From NCBI GenBank assembly GCA_004362315.1, contig SNWL01000003.1:434001-498000 (forward strand): a DNA stretch of 64,000 bases, read 5' to 3'. Both the position numbers and the translations under genes were made by a program. The notes under the pieces are model-generated. The model did no database searches. It saw only the letters and a program-made list of their open reading frames with translations, and was not told where the DNA came from. Position 1 is the stretch's first letter, and every line of letters starts with the position of its first letter. Source of the DNA: Mycobacterium sp. BK086. Its GTDB lineage: Bacteria; Actinomycetota; Actinomycetes; Mycobacteriales; Mycobacteriaceae. This document shows positions 36,199 to 45,248 of this stretch, piece by piece.

Positions 36199-37625
36199 TG
36201 ACCAAGAACTTCATCAACGGCGAGCTGGTGGACTCGGTCAGCGGCGCCACCATGCCGATCGTCGATCCGTCGAGCGGCGAAAAGTACGGCACCGCACCGA
36301 TTTCCAACGAGCAGGACATCGACAACGCCTACGCGGCCGCCGCAACGGCGTTCGCCGACTGGAAGCGCACCACCCCGTCACATCGGCAGAAGGCGCTGCT
36401 CGGTTTCGCCGACGATGTGGAGAAAGCGGCTGCCGACCTGGTTGCCGCCGAAGGCCGCAACACCGGCAAGCCCAACCACGTGACGGCCGCCGAAGAGATT
36501 CCGCCGATGGTCGACCAGATCCGGTTCTTCGCCGGTGCGGCACGGATTTTGGAGGGCAAGTCGGCCGGCGAGTACATGACCGACCACACCTCGTGGATCC
36601 GCCGCGAGCCGGTCGGGGTGATCGGCCAGGTCGCGCCGTGGAACTACCCGATGATGATGGCGATCTGGAAGTTCTGCCCGGCCATCGCCGCGGGCAACAC
36701 CGTGGTGCTCAAGCCCAGCGACACCACCCCGGTGACCACCGTGATGTTGGCCGAGATCGCCGCCGAGCATTTCGGACCCGGCGTGCTCAATGTCGTGTGC
36801 GGCGACCGGGTGACCGGTGCGGCCGTCGTCGCGCATCCGACCCCGCAGATGGTGTCGATCACCGGATCGGTCGCCGCCGGCCGTGCGGTCGCGGTCAGTG
36901 CGGGCGGCCACCTCAAGCGCACGCACCTGGAGTTGGGCGGCAAAGCGCCGGTGATCGTATTCGACGATGCCGACATCGCCACCGCCGCAGAGGGAATCGC
37001 GACCGCGGGATACTTCAACGCCGGTCAGGACTGCACGGCGGCCACCCGGGTGCTGGCTCACGCCGGGGTCGCCGAGGAACTGACCGCCGCACTGGCCGAA
37101 CAGGCCAGGGGCGCGGCCACCACGTTCGGCCGGGCCGCCGACGACGAGGACGCGTGGGTGCCGCCGGTCAACAATCCCAACCAGCTCGACCGGGTGCTCG
37201 GCTTCCTCGCCGACGTGCCGTCACACGCGACGGTCGCCGCCGGCGGAAACCGGCAGGGCGACAAGGGTTTCTACATCGAGCCGACGGTGATCGGCGGGCT
37301 GCGCCAAGACGACCGCCAGGTACAAGAGGAAATCTTCGGCCCGGTGATCACCGTGCAGTCGTTCACCGACGAGGACGAGGCTCTTCGCCTGGCCAACGGC
37401 ACCGAATACGGCCTGGCCTCGTCGGTGTGGACCAAGGACGTCTCCCGGGCGATTCGGGTGTCCAATGCGCTGGACTTCGGCTGCGTGTGGATCAACACCC
37501 ACATCCCGCTGGTCGCCGAGATGCCGCACGGCGGCTACAAGGCCTCAGGGCACGGTAAGGATCTGTCGATGTACGGATTCGAGGACTACACCCGCATCAA
37601 GCACGTGATGGCCTACACCGGCTAG
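36198..37625 (+). CDS. Gamma-aminobutyraldehyde dehydrogenase
   Basis: 475 residues from ATG 36198, overlapping the gabT stop by one base; the longer frame to 35838 lies inside gabT. Aldehyde dehydrogenase motifs: VAPWNYPMMMAIWKFCPAIA, catalytic Glu in THLELGGKAPVIVFDDADIA, catalytic Cys in GYFNAGQDCTAATRVLAHAG, and EIFGPVITVQSF. The CTAATR context resembles the aminobutyraldehyde dehydrogenases (PatD/YdcW), which make GABA from putrescine-derived aldehyde, and would feed GabT. Succinate semialdehyde dehydrogenase activity is the alternative. Its TAG overlaps the stop of the convergent FadR gene (CTAG). Confidence 0.9.
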   Translation: MTKNFINGELVDSVSGATMPIVDPSSGEKYGTAPISNEQDIDNAYAAAATAFADWKRTTPSHRQKALLGFADDVEKAAADLVAAEGRNTGKPNHVTAAEEIPPMVDQIRFFAGAARILEGKSAGEYMTDHTSWIRREPVGVIGQVAPWNYPMMMAIWKFCPAIAAGNTVVLKPSDTTPVTTVMLAEIAAEHFGPGVLNVVCGDRVTGAAVVAHPTPQMVSITGSVAAGRAVAVSAGGHLKRTHLELGGKAPVIVFDDADIATAAEGIATAGYFNAGQDCTAATRVLAHAGVAEELTAALAEQARGAATTFGRAADDEDAWVPPVNNPNQLDRVLGFLADVPSHATVAAGGNRQGDKGFYIEPTVIGGLRQDDRQVQEEIFGPVITVQSFTDEDEALRLANGTEYGLASSVWTKDVSRAIRVSNALDFGCVWINTHIPLVAEMPHGGYKASGHGKDLSMYGFEDYTRIKHVMAYTG

Positions 37626-38353
37626 AAATGCGCGGCGCGGTCGACCACCGACGCCGCGAAGTCACCCAGTAGCGTCGTCCGCAGGCGCGCCATGTGCGCG
37701 GCGCAATGTTCTTGCGCGCCTTCGGGATCCCCGGCGGCAATCAGCGCGACGAGCTGTTCGAACGAGCGGATCGTGCGCCGCCGGGAGGCGGCCGGTTCGT
37801 CCTGGCTGATGATGAGCGCATCGGCCACCGCGCGCACGATCACCTCGTTGATCATCTCGCAGATCAGAATCAGCGTCTGATTGCCGGCCAGTTGCACGAT
37901 ATCGCTGTGGAAGCGCACCATGACGCTGGTGCAGGCCACCGGATCGTCGACGGTGCGCTTCATCTCGAGCACGAGTTCGTGCAATTGCTCGGCCGCCCGT
38001 TGATGATCGCGCGATGCGGCCACCATCCGGGTCGCTGCCGGCTCGATCACCGCGCTGGCCTCGAAGACGTCGGCCAGCGAGACGCTGCGTGATTGCAATA
38101 CCAGAGCAGCAGCGCGGGCGGTCATCCGCTGATCGGGCCGGTGCACGACCACGCCACCTTGGGCCCCGCGGACGACCGAAATCAGGCCCTCTGCCTCCAG
38201 GATGCGCAACGACTCTCGCAGCGACGGTCGCGACACATCGAACCGTTCGATCAACTCGGCCTCGGTGCCCAGCAGGTCCCCCTCGTCGAGGTCACCCGCG
38301 ATGATCAGGCCGCGCAGTTCGTCGGCGACCTGCTTCGGCTTGCCCGCCGGCAT
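37622..38353 (-). CDS. FadR-subfamily GntR transcriptional regulator
   Basis: 243 residues. The N-terminal winged helix-turn-helix reads ADELRGLIIAGDLDEGDLLG, then TEAELIERFDVSRPSLRESL and RILEAEGLISVVRGAQGG. The C-terminal FCD domain has metal-ligand-like Asp/His positions (VFEASAVIEPAATRMVAASR, then VRFHSDIVQLAGNQTLIL). Divergent from the alcohol dehydrogenase gene with a palindrome at 38393-38402, so it probably controls that operon. It converges on the aldehyde dehydrogenase. Confidence 0.92.
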   Translation of the reverse strand: MPAGKPKQVADELRGLIIAGDLDEGDLLGTEAELIERFDVSRPSLRESLRILEAEGLISVVRGAQGGVVVHRPDQRMTARAAALVLQSRSVSLADVFEASAVIEPAATRMVAASRDHQRAAEQLHELVLEMKRTVDDPVACTSVMVRFHSDIVQLAGNQTLILICEMINEVIVRAVADALIISQDEPAASRRRTIRSFEQLVALIAAGDPEGAQEHCAAHMARLRTTLLGDFAASVVDRAAHF

Positions 38354-38392
38354 GTGGAGTCCTTTCGGTCGACGCGGATCTTTACAAAGATA

Positions 38393-38402
38393 CCTCTAGA
38401 GG
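38393..38402. promoter_or_regulatory. Perfect palindrome between FadR-type gene and alcohol dehydrogenase
   Basis: CCTCTAGAGG is a perfect 10-bp palindrome, extendable as AT-n-CCTCTAGAGG-n-AT. It is 40 bp from the FadR-type start and 51 bp before the alcohol dehydrogenase start, the expected site for a regulator governing both. Confidence 0.55.
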
Positions 38403-38453
38403 ATTAAATGTGCGATGTCGCCGTCCCCGATCCGTCCGAGGGAGTGCTCATCG

Positions 38454-39638
38454 ATGAAATCCCAAGCGGCAGTGCTGCACGGCGTGGGTCAGGACTGGCA
38501 GATCGAAACCATCGAGCTCGACCCGCCGCGGGCCGGCGAAGTGCTGGTGAAGATGAGCGTGGCGGGTATCTGCCACTCCGATGACCATTTCGCGACCGGT
38601 GACAGTGTTCCCGACGACAATCTGGTGGCGTTGATCGAAGCCGCCGGAATGCCTATGCCCGAATGGTTTCCACTCCTCGGCGGCCATGAGGGTGCCGGTG
38701 TCGTCGAAGAGGTCGGCCCCGGGGTGACCACCCTGAAGCCGGGTGACCATGTCGCAGTGTCCTTCATCCCGTCCTGCGGAAGTTGCCGGTGGTGCGCGTC
38801 TGGTGCGAGCTATCTGTGCGACGTCGGCGGTCGGGTGTTCAGCAAGAACATGATCACCGACGACACACCCCGACGTCATCTCGATGACCAGCACCTGATG
38901 GCTTTGATGCAGGTCGGCACCTTCTCCGAGTACGTCGTCGCATCCGAGCGGTCGTTCATCAAAGTGCACGACTGGATACCCCTGGATGCCGCCTCGCTCG
39001 TGTCCTGCGGCGTGACAACGGGTTTCGGGTCGGGCAGTTCCTGCGCGGGAACCAAACCCGGTGATACGGTCGTCGTGATCGGCACCGGCGGGGTCGGCAT
39101 GAACGCCGTCCAGGGAGCCCGTGCCGCCGGCGCGAAAAACGTCATCGCCGTCGACCCCGTCGACTTCAAACGCGATATCGCGCCGTCGTTCGGGGCCACC
39201 CACACCGTCGGCGACGCCGGCGAAGCACTGGCGCTCGTCAAGGAACTCACCTGGGGAGTCATGGCCGATGCGGTCGTGCTGACCGTCGGTGTGCTCCACA
39301 CCGACTTGATCCCACTGGCTTTGATGCTGACCCGCAAGGGCGGCACCTGTGTCGTGACGGCGATGACTCCCCTGTCGCAGATGTCCGTCCCGCTGATCCT
39401 GTCCGACCTCGTCAACTCCTGTAAGACACTCAAGGGAGCCCTCTACGGCGAGATGAACGCGCGCGCCAGTATGCCGATGCTGCTGTCCATGTACGAGGCG
39501 GGCACCCTCAAGCTCGACGAGTTGGTCACGCGTCGCTATCGCCTCGAGGACATCAACGACGCCATCGGACATCTGCGCGAGGGAAGCAACATTCGCGGCA
39601 TCATCGACTTCAGCCAAGGAGCGTCCCATGCCCGTTGA
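38454..39638 (+). CDS. NDMA-dependent alcohol dehydrogenase, zinc MDR family
   Basis: 394 residues from ATG 38454, preceded by GAGGGAG. A medium-chain zinc dehydrogenase: catalytic zinc region GICHSDDHFATG and LLGGHEGAGVVEEVGPGVTT, structural zinc cysteines in SCGSCRWCASGASYLC, cofactor fold TVVVIGTGGVGMNAVQGARA. The sequence resembles the mycobacterial NDMA-dependent group (Rxyl_3153 type), whose tightly bound nicotinamide is recycled by mycofactocin in vivo rather than by free NAD. The substrate is an alcohol, unknown. It overlaps the following lipocalin-like gene by 11 bases. Confidence 0.88.
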   Translation: MKSQAAVLHGVGQDWQIETIELDPPRAGEVLVKMSVAGICHSDDHFATGDSVPDDNLVALIEAAGMPMPEWFPLLGGHEGAGVVEEVGPGVTTLKPGDHVAVSFIPSCGSCRWCASGASYLCDVGGRVFSKNMITDDTPRRHLDDQHLMALMQVGTFSEYVVASERSFIKVHDWIPLDAASLVSCGVTTGFGSGSSCAGTKPGDTVVVIGTGGVGMNAVQGARAAGAKNVIAVDPVDFKRDIAPSFGATHTVGDAGEALALVKELTWGVMADAVVLTVGVLHTDLIPLALMLTRKGGTCVVTAMTPLSQMSVPLILSDLVNSCKTLKGALYGEMNARASMPMLLSMYEAGTLKLDELVTRRYRLEDINDAIGHLREGSNIRGIIDFSQGASHAR

Positions 39639-40614
39639 CTTCGAAGTCGCCACCCACGCACCGACACTCGACCACTACCGGCGATCCTGGACACCAGGCG
39701 CCGGGGTCGGCCTGGCCGGGATGTGGGTCAGTGCCGTGGTCAATGACGCCGCCGGACAAACCTATTGGGGACTGCGTGGTGCCGACGACTTCCTGACCGG
39801 CATGACCCACGTCGTCTCGCCGATCACCGGCTTCAAGCGGCTGCCGCACTCATTCGATCCCGACCCACCACACCTCTTCGCCGAATACTCGACGATTGAC
39901 TGGTTCGAGCCCATGCAGTATGCCGAAACCGACGACAGTTCCGTGCTGAGCTTTCCCAGCGGCCGGATCGAGCGCGACGCAGGAGGATTCCACTGGCACG
40001 ACGCCAGCGGCCGCTGGGAGATGCACGGAACCAACGTCACCGACATCTTCACCGTTCACGTGCCCGAACAGAACGAGATCGCCGACCAGGCCTACTACCG
40101 CCACGAATTACTCGCCGCCACCGGGATTGTCGACGGCGTCGAAGTGTCGGGTTACCTGCATCAGGACTTTGCGTACGGGCCGCCGGGCACGGTCTATCCG
40201 GAACTGCCGATTGCCCGTCAGCTTCAGGGAATGTGGGTGTCCTGGTTGCACGAGTACCCCGACGGCGACTGGGGCGGCGGCTCGTTCTGGCAGGGCCGCG
40301 ACGGTCTGCCATTCGGTCCCGGGTACCAGCTCAAGGCGGGTGTCACCACCGCCCACAACGACGTCGTCGCGACGCCCACTTTCGACGCCGAGGGAAAGCT
40401 AACGGTGTTGGACGCGACGATCGGCACGGATTCGTACACGTTCACCTTCGACACTGCCGGCAGCTATGTGCATTACTTCGGCTGCCTCACAAGCAGTTCC
40501 GATGCACGCAAACCGGCACGCAGCTGGTGCTGGGTCGAGTACGCGGGCGCGATGCTCGGTCCGGAGATCCTGGACATGGTGATGCATCAGTACCGCCTGG
40601 CACGCGGACGGTGA
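39628..40614 (+). CDS. Lipocalin-like (AttH/CrtC-type, DUF7064-like) protein
   Basis: 328 residues, two-domain beta-rich: GMWVSAVVNDAAGQTYWGLR, then DASGRWEMHGTNVTDIFTVH, GVEVSGYLHQDFAYGPPGT, and AGSYVHYFGCLTSSSDARKP near the end. The layout recalls the AttH / carotenoid hydratase-like double lipocalin proteins, often found beside catabolic dehydrogenases. It has no signal peptide. Overlap with the alcohol dehydrogenase by 11 bases shows coupling, so it probably binds or hydrates the same hydrophobic substrate. Family call moderate, function inferred. Confidence 0.7.
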   Translation: MPVDFEVATHAPTLDHYRRSWTPGAGVGLAGMWVSAVVNDAAGQTYWGLRGADDFLTGMTHVVSPITGFKRLPHSFDPDPPHLFAEYSTIDWFEPMQYAETDDSSVLSFPSGRIERDAGGFHWHDASGRWEMHGTNVTDIFTVHVPEQNEIADQAYYRHELLAATGIVDGVEVSGYLHQDFAYGPPGTVYPELPIARQLQGMWVSWLHEYPDGDWGGGSFWQGRDGLPFGPGYQLKAGVTTAHNDVVATPTFDAEGKLTVLDATIGTDSYTFTFDTAGSYVHYFGCLTSSSDARKPARSWCWVEYAGAMLGPEILDMVMHQYRLARGR

Positions 40615-40651
40615 CCGGACCCTCCCCCGAGTCCGGCCACCGAGCTCCGCA

Positions 40652-41326
40652 TCAGTGCGCGACCGGCGTGCGGCGCGAACCGCCGAACATGTGACGCCAG
40701 CTGCGATGTCGAGGCTCCTCGTCGAACTCCTCGGGAGCGCGATGCCGGCGACGCTCCACGTCGACCGGCTCGGCGGTCACGGCCGTGACCGGCTCCGCCG
40801 CAACAGGTTCGGCGACGACGGGCCGCTGGGCATAGCGAAGGTCACGCAGGCTGCGCACCGACACCCGGCCCAGGGCCATCGCGCCGAAGAAGATGATCAG
40901 CGCACCGAGACCGCTGAAGAACGCCAGCTCCATCGCGAGCTGCCCGGTGATCGAGTTGGACGCCGGCGATCCGAAATCGCCCAACCCCAACGGCGTCGCG
41001 AACATCCGGCCGACGACGAACCAGGCGCCGGCGACCACAGCAAGCCAGCCACCAAGTATCGCGGTGGCGCGATTGCGCGACATCAGCAGCAGCACGCCAC
41101 CCAGAACGGTCACCGCCCCGGGAAGAACCTCCAGCCAGCCGCGCGCTGTCGTCCACGTCCACGCGACGGCGGGATCGAAGGCGAAGTTGAAGTACGGGCC
41201 GACGAACGGAATCAGCGCACCCCACGTGCCCAGCAGGATCAGCAGGAAGCCACTGGCCGCGCCGCGACTGCGGGCGATCTCCATCCGGCCCGCACCGGTG
41301 TCGATACGGGTGTCTACGTCTTTCAT
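40652..41326 (-). CDS. Four-helix membrane protein with charged tail
   Basis: 224 residues from ATG 41326, with an AAGGAGG site upstream; the longer frame to 41428 is unsupported. About four membrane segments lie in residues 20-155 (GFLLILLGTWGALIPFVGPY, EVLPGAVTVLGGVLLLMSRN, GWLAVVAGAWFVVGRMFATP, FFSGLGALIIFFGAMALGRV), followed by a Val/Ala/Glu-rich then Arg/His-rich cytoplasmic tail. It resembles small actinobacterial membrane proteins of unknown role. It converges on the lipocalin-like gene. Confidence 0.72.
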   Translation of the reverse strand: MKDVDTRIDTGAGRMEIARSRGAASGFLLILLGTWGALIPFVGPYFNFAFDPAVAWTWTTARGWLEVLPGAVTVLGGVLLLMSRNRATAILGGWLAVVAGAWFVVGRMFATPLGLGDFGSPASNSITGQLAMELAFFSGLGALIIFFGAMALGRVSVRSLRDLRYAQRPVVAEPVAAEPVTAVTAEPVDVERRRHRAPEEFDEEPRHRSWRHMFGGSRRTPVAH

Positions 41327-41457
41327 GACGCCTCCTTGGGTCGGGGGATGTCCCCGTGATGACGCACGGGTACCCCAGTCGCCCGAGGCTCTAACCGGGG
41401 GCCTCAAGGGAATCGAGAGCAAGTTCACAGCCGATTCCGAGGGTCACCGGGGAATAC

Positions 41458-41474
41458 CGTTAGCCTTGCTAACG
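41458..41474. promoter_or_regulatory. Palindrome upstream of car, iron-box-like
   Basis: CGTTAGC-CTT-GCTAACG has perfect seven-base arms and lies 68 bp upstream of the carboxylic acid reductase start. The TTAGC/GCTAA halves recall DtxR/IdeR boxes (TTAGGTTAGSCTAACCTAA), but arm spacing differs, so this may be another regulator's site. The rest of the 216-bp gap shows nothing clear. Confidence 0.4.
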
Positions 41475-41542
41475 TATTTTTCATATGGGCGCAGCGTTGC
41501 ACCCACCAAATCTTCTTTCTCGCTTGTCAATGGAGTCTTGTC

Positions 41543-44500
41543 ATGTCGACCGATACTCGCGAAGCCCGCTTTGAGCAGCGTGTCAGCGATCTTTATGCCA
41601 CCGATCCGCAGTTCGCTGCGGCCACCCCCGACGCCGCTGTCACCGCGGCCGCCGGCCGGCCCGGACTCGGCTTGCCCGAGGTCATCAGGACCGTGTTCGA
41701 CGGTTATGCCGACCGCCCCGCACTGGGGCAGCGCGCCGTGCGGTTTGTCGAGGACCCGCACACGCACCGCACGACCGCCGAGCTCGCACCCCACTTCGAG
41801 ACCATCACCTACCGCGAGGCCTGGGACCGCGTGCAGGCCGTCGCGGCCACCTGGTCCGATCGCGGCGTCAAGCCCGGTGAGCGAGTGGCCATTCTCGGCT
41901 TCACCAGCGTTGACTACTCGATCGTCGATCTCGCGCTGACGCAGCTCGGCGCGGTGTCGGTTCCGCTTCAAACCAGCGCTGTCGTCACGCAGTTGGAACC
42001 GATCATCGCCGAGACCGAACCCGTCGTGATCGCGTCGAGCATCGACAATCTCGACGGCGCCGTCGACCTCGCCCTCGCCGGACCCGCACCGAAACGGTTG
42101 GTGGTCTTCGACTTCCGGCCCGAGGTGGACGATCAACGCGAGTCGCTGGCCGCCGCTAAGGACCGATTGGCAGGCGCCGGTGTCACCGTCGCCACCCTTG
42201 CCGAGGAAATCGCTGAGGGCACTGGACGTTCGGTTACGCCGCCCGCGACTACCGAGGCCGACCCGCTGGCCCTGCTGATCTACACCTCCGGTAGCACCGG
42301 CGCCCCGAAGGGCGCCATGTACCCGGCCAGCAAGGTGGCCGACATGTGGGCGGCCGCCGCCGCGCACTGGGACGAGAAACAGGGCTCCTACCCCTCGATC
42401 GTGCTGAGCTTCATGCCGATGAGTCACGTGATGGGACGCGGCAGCCTCTACGGCACGCTCAGCAGTGGTGGCACAGTCAATTTTGCTGCCCGCCCGGACC
42501 TTTCGACATTCCTCGAGGATCTGGCGCTGACCCGCCCGACCCAGCTGAACCTGGTGCCACGGGTGTGGGACATGATCCATCAGGAGGTTCAGAGCGAGGT
42601 CGACCGGCGAGGCGAAGAAGCCCGGGTGCTGGCCGACAAGCGCGACAGTCTGCTGGGCGGCCGGTTCGTCTCGGTGATGACCGGGTCGGCACCGATCGCA
42701 CCCGAGCTCAAGGCGTGGGTCGAGGCATTCTTGGACATGCACCTCATCGAGGGATACGGCTCGACCGAAGCCGGCGCCGTGTTCGTCGACGGTGTCGTGC
42801 GCCGTCCCCCGGTCACCGACTACAAACTCGTCGACGTTCCCGAACTCGGCTACTTCGGCACCGACCTACCTCATCCGCGGGGTGAGCTGCTGGTGAAGAC
42901 CACACAGCTGTTCCCCGGCTACTACAAGCGGCCCGAGGTGACCGCCGCGATGTTCGACGAGGACGGTTTCTACCGCACCGGTGACATCGTCGCCGAGCCC
43001 GCGCCCGACCATCTGCGGTACGTCGACCGGCGCAACAACGTGCTCAAGCTCTCGCAGGGCGAGTTCGTCACAGTGTCCAAACTCGAAGCCGCATTCCTGG
43101 GCAGCCCGCTGGTCCACCAGATCTACCTGTACGGCAACAGTGCCCGGCCCTACTTGCTGGCCGTCGTGGTGCCCACGGCCGAGGCGGCCGCCAGCCACGA
43201 CGCGGCGGAGCTCAAGGCGCTGGTCGGCGAATCACTGCAGGATGTGGCCCGCGCCACCGGCTTGCAGTCCTACGAGATCCCCCGCGACTTCCTCATCGAG
43301 ACAACGCCTTTCACGGTGGAGAACGGTCTACTGACCGGCATCCGCAAGCTCGCGTGGCCCCGGCTGAAGGAACGCTACGGCGCCGCCCTGGAACAGCTCT
43401 ACACCGATCTGGCCGACGGCCAGGCCGACGAGCTGCGGGCGATTCGCCAGAGTGGTGCCGATGCACCGGTGCTGGCCACCATCACCCGAGCCGCCGGCGC
43501 GCTGCTGGGTGCCGCGGCCACGGATCTGCAGCCCGACGCGCACTTCACCGACTTGGGCGGAGATTCCCTGTCGGCGTTGACATTCGCCAATCTGCTCAAC
43601 GAGATCTTCGACCTCGAGGTGCCGGTCGGCGTCATCGTCAGCCCGGCCAACGACCTGCAGGCCATCGCCGACTACATCGAGACCGAACGCAGTTCGGGCG
43701 GCAAGCGGCCGACGTTCGCCTCCGTTCACGGCGCAGGCGCGACGGTGGCGCATGCCGGCGATCTGACGCTGGACCGCTTCATCGACGCCGAGACGCTCGC
43801 AGCCGCGCCGGAGCTGCCCGGCCCGAGCACCGAGATCCGCACCGTACTGCTCACCGGCGCAACCGGATTCCTGGGTCGTTACCTGGCCCTGGAATGGCTC
43901 GAACGGATGAGCCTGGTCGGCGGCACGGTGATCGCCCTGGTGCGTGCCCGCACGAATGATGAGGCGAGGGCTCGGCTCGATGCCACCTTCGACAGCGGCG
44001 ATCCCAACCTGCTGAAGCACTACCGCGAACTGTCCGGGCACCTCGAGGTGATCGCCGGCGACAAGGGCGAGCAGAACCTGGGCTTGGACACTCACACGTG
44101 GCAACAGCTGGCCGACACCGTCGACCTGATCGTCGACCCTGCGGCTCTGGTCAACCACGTGCTCCCCTACCGGGAATTGTTCGGCCCCAATGCTGTTGGC
44201 ACCGCTGAACTGATCAGGATCGCGCTGACCACCAAAGTGAAGCCATTCGTCTACGTGTCGACGATCGGTGTCGGGGCGGGTATCGCGCCGGGACGGTTCG
44301 TCGAGGACGGCGATATCCGGTCGATCAGCCCGACCCGGGCAGTCGACGAGTCCTACGCCAACGGTTACAGCAACAGCAAGTGGGCCGGCGAGGTGTTGCT
44401 GCGCGAGGCCAATGACCTGTGCGGCCTGCCGGTTTCGGTGTTCCGCTGCGACATGATCCTGGCGGACACCACCTACGGCGGGCAGCTCAACCTGCCCGAC

Positions 44501-45025
44501 ATGTTCACCCGGATGATGCTGAGCCTGGTGGCCACCGGTATCGCGCCCGTGTCGTTCTACGAGCTCGACGCCGACGGCAACCGCCAGCGTGCCCACTACG
44601 ACGGCCTGCCGGTCGAATTCATCGCCGAGGCGATCTCGACCCTGGGGGCCCACGTCACCGAGGGGTTCGAGACATACCACGTGATGAACCCCTACGACGA
44701 CGGCATCGGGCTCGACGAGTTCGTCGACTGGCTCATCCAGGCCGGCTACCCGGTCCAGCGGGTCGGCGAGTACGACGCGTGGCTGCAACGGTTCGACACC
44801 TCGATGCGCGCACTGCCCGACCGGCAGCGCCAGTATTCGCTGCTGCCGTTGCTGCACAATTACCAGCGGCCCGAGCATCCGGTCAACGGATCGATCGCTC
44901 CGACCGACCGGTTCCGCGCCGCGGTGCAGGACGCGAAGATCGGCCCGGACAAGGACATTCCGCATGTCACGCCGGACGTCATCGTCAAGTACGTGACCGA
45001 TCTGGAGCTGCTCGGTCTGCTCTAG
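41543..45025 (+). CDS. car: Carboxylic acid reductase (FadD9-type, A-T-R)
   Basis: 1160 residues, the full ATP/NADPH-dependent carboxylic acid reductase. Domains: adenylation about residues 1-640 ([18 protein letters not shown] near residue 244, then [14 protein letters not shown] and [10 protein letters not shown]); thiolation about 645-730 with the phosphopantetheine Ser675 in [20 protein letters not shown]; reductase about 760-1160 ([20 protein letters not shown], and [12 protein letters not shown] for the catalytic Tyr and Lys). It activates a carboxylic acid as acyl-AMP, loads it on the carrier and reduces it to an aldehyde. Corresponds to Rv2590. It needs a phosphopantetheinyl transferase, not in this window. 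Confidence 0.97.
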   Translation: MSTDTREARFEQRVSDLYATDPQFAAATPDAAVTAAAGRPGLGLPEVIRTVFDGYADRPALGQRAVRFVEDPHTHRTTAELAPHFETITYREAWDRVQAVAATWSDRGVKPGERVAILGFTSVDYSIVDLALTQLGAVSVPLQTSAVVTQLEPIIAETEPVVIASSIDNLDGAVDLALAGPAPKRLVVFDFRPEVDDQRESLAAAKDRLAGAGVTVATLAEEIAEGTGRSVTPPATTEADPLALLIYTSGSTGAPKGAMYPASKVADMWAAAAAHWDEKQGSYPSIVLSFMPMSHVMGRGSLYGTLSSGGTVNFAARPDLSTFLEDLALTRPTQLNLVPRVWDMIHQEVQSEVDRRGEEARVLADKRDSLLGGRFVSVMTGSAPIAPELKAWVEAFLDMHLIEGYGSTEAGAVFVDGVVRRPPVTDYKLVDVPELGYFGTDLPHPRGELLVKTTQLFPGYYKRPEVTAAMFDEDGFYRTGDIVAEPAPDHLRYVDRRNNVLKLSQGEFVTVSKLEAAFLGSPLVHQIYLYGNSARPYLLAVVVPTAEAAASHDAAELKALVGESLQDVARATGLQSYEIPRDFLIETTPFTVENGLLTGIRKLAWPRLKERYGAALEQLYTDLADGQADELRAIRQSGADAPVLATITRAAGALLGAAATDLQPDAHFTDLGGDSLSALTFANLLNEIFDLEVPVGVIVSPANDLQAIADYIETERSSGGKRPTFASVHGAGATVAHAGDLTLDRFIDAETLAAAPELPGPSTEIRTVLLTGATGFLGRYLALEWLERMSLVGGTVIALVRARTNDEARARLDATFDSGDPNLLKHYRELSGHLEVIAGDKGEQNLGLDTHTWQQLADTVDLIVDPAALVNHVLPYRELFGPNAVGTAELIRIALTTKVKPFVYVSTIGVGAGIAPGRFVEDGDIRSISPTRAVDESYANGYSNSKWAGEVLLREANDLCGLPVSVFRCDMILADTTYGGQLNLPDMFTRMMLSLVATGIAPVSFYELDADGNRQRAHYDGLPVEFIAEAISTLGAHVTEGFETYHVMNPYDDGIGLDEFVDWLIQAGYPVQRVGEYDAWLQRFDTSMRALPDRQRQYSLLPLLHNYQRPEHPVNGSIAPTDRFRAAVQDAKIGPDKDIPHVTPDVIVKYVTDLELLGLL

Positions 45026-45036
45026 TCGGCGACGAG

Positions 45037-45085
45037 ATCGACACCAGGGTCGCGATCAGCGCGGATCGACGACCCTGGTGTCGAT
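45037..45085. terminator. Long perfect hairpin downstream of car
   Basis: ATCGACACCAGGGTCG (45037-45052) and CGACCCTGGTGTCGAT (45070-45085) are perfect 16-bp arms; inside, CGATC (45053-45057) pairs with GATCG (45064-45068), extending the stem past a one-base bulge. It lies 11 bp after the car stop. A U-tract is lacking, so it is either an actinobacterial-type terminator or an mRNA-protecting structure. Confidence 0.75.
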
Positions 45086-45248
45086 TTCGGCGTGCCTCCA
45101 GCGCTTCGGGAGCCGCGAATTTGTCGGCGCTGAGCACGATCACCTCACACCGCGACCGTACAACGGGCGAGCCCAAGACCGGAGCAAGTACTATTGCGGC
45201 TCAGACTTGCAGCTCCTGGGGGCCGGCTGTGGGCGGTTGCGGGAGCAG

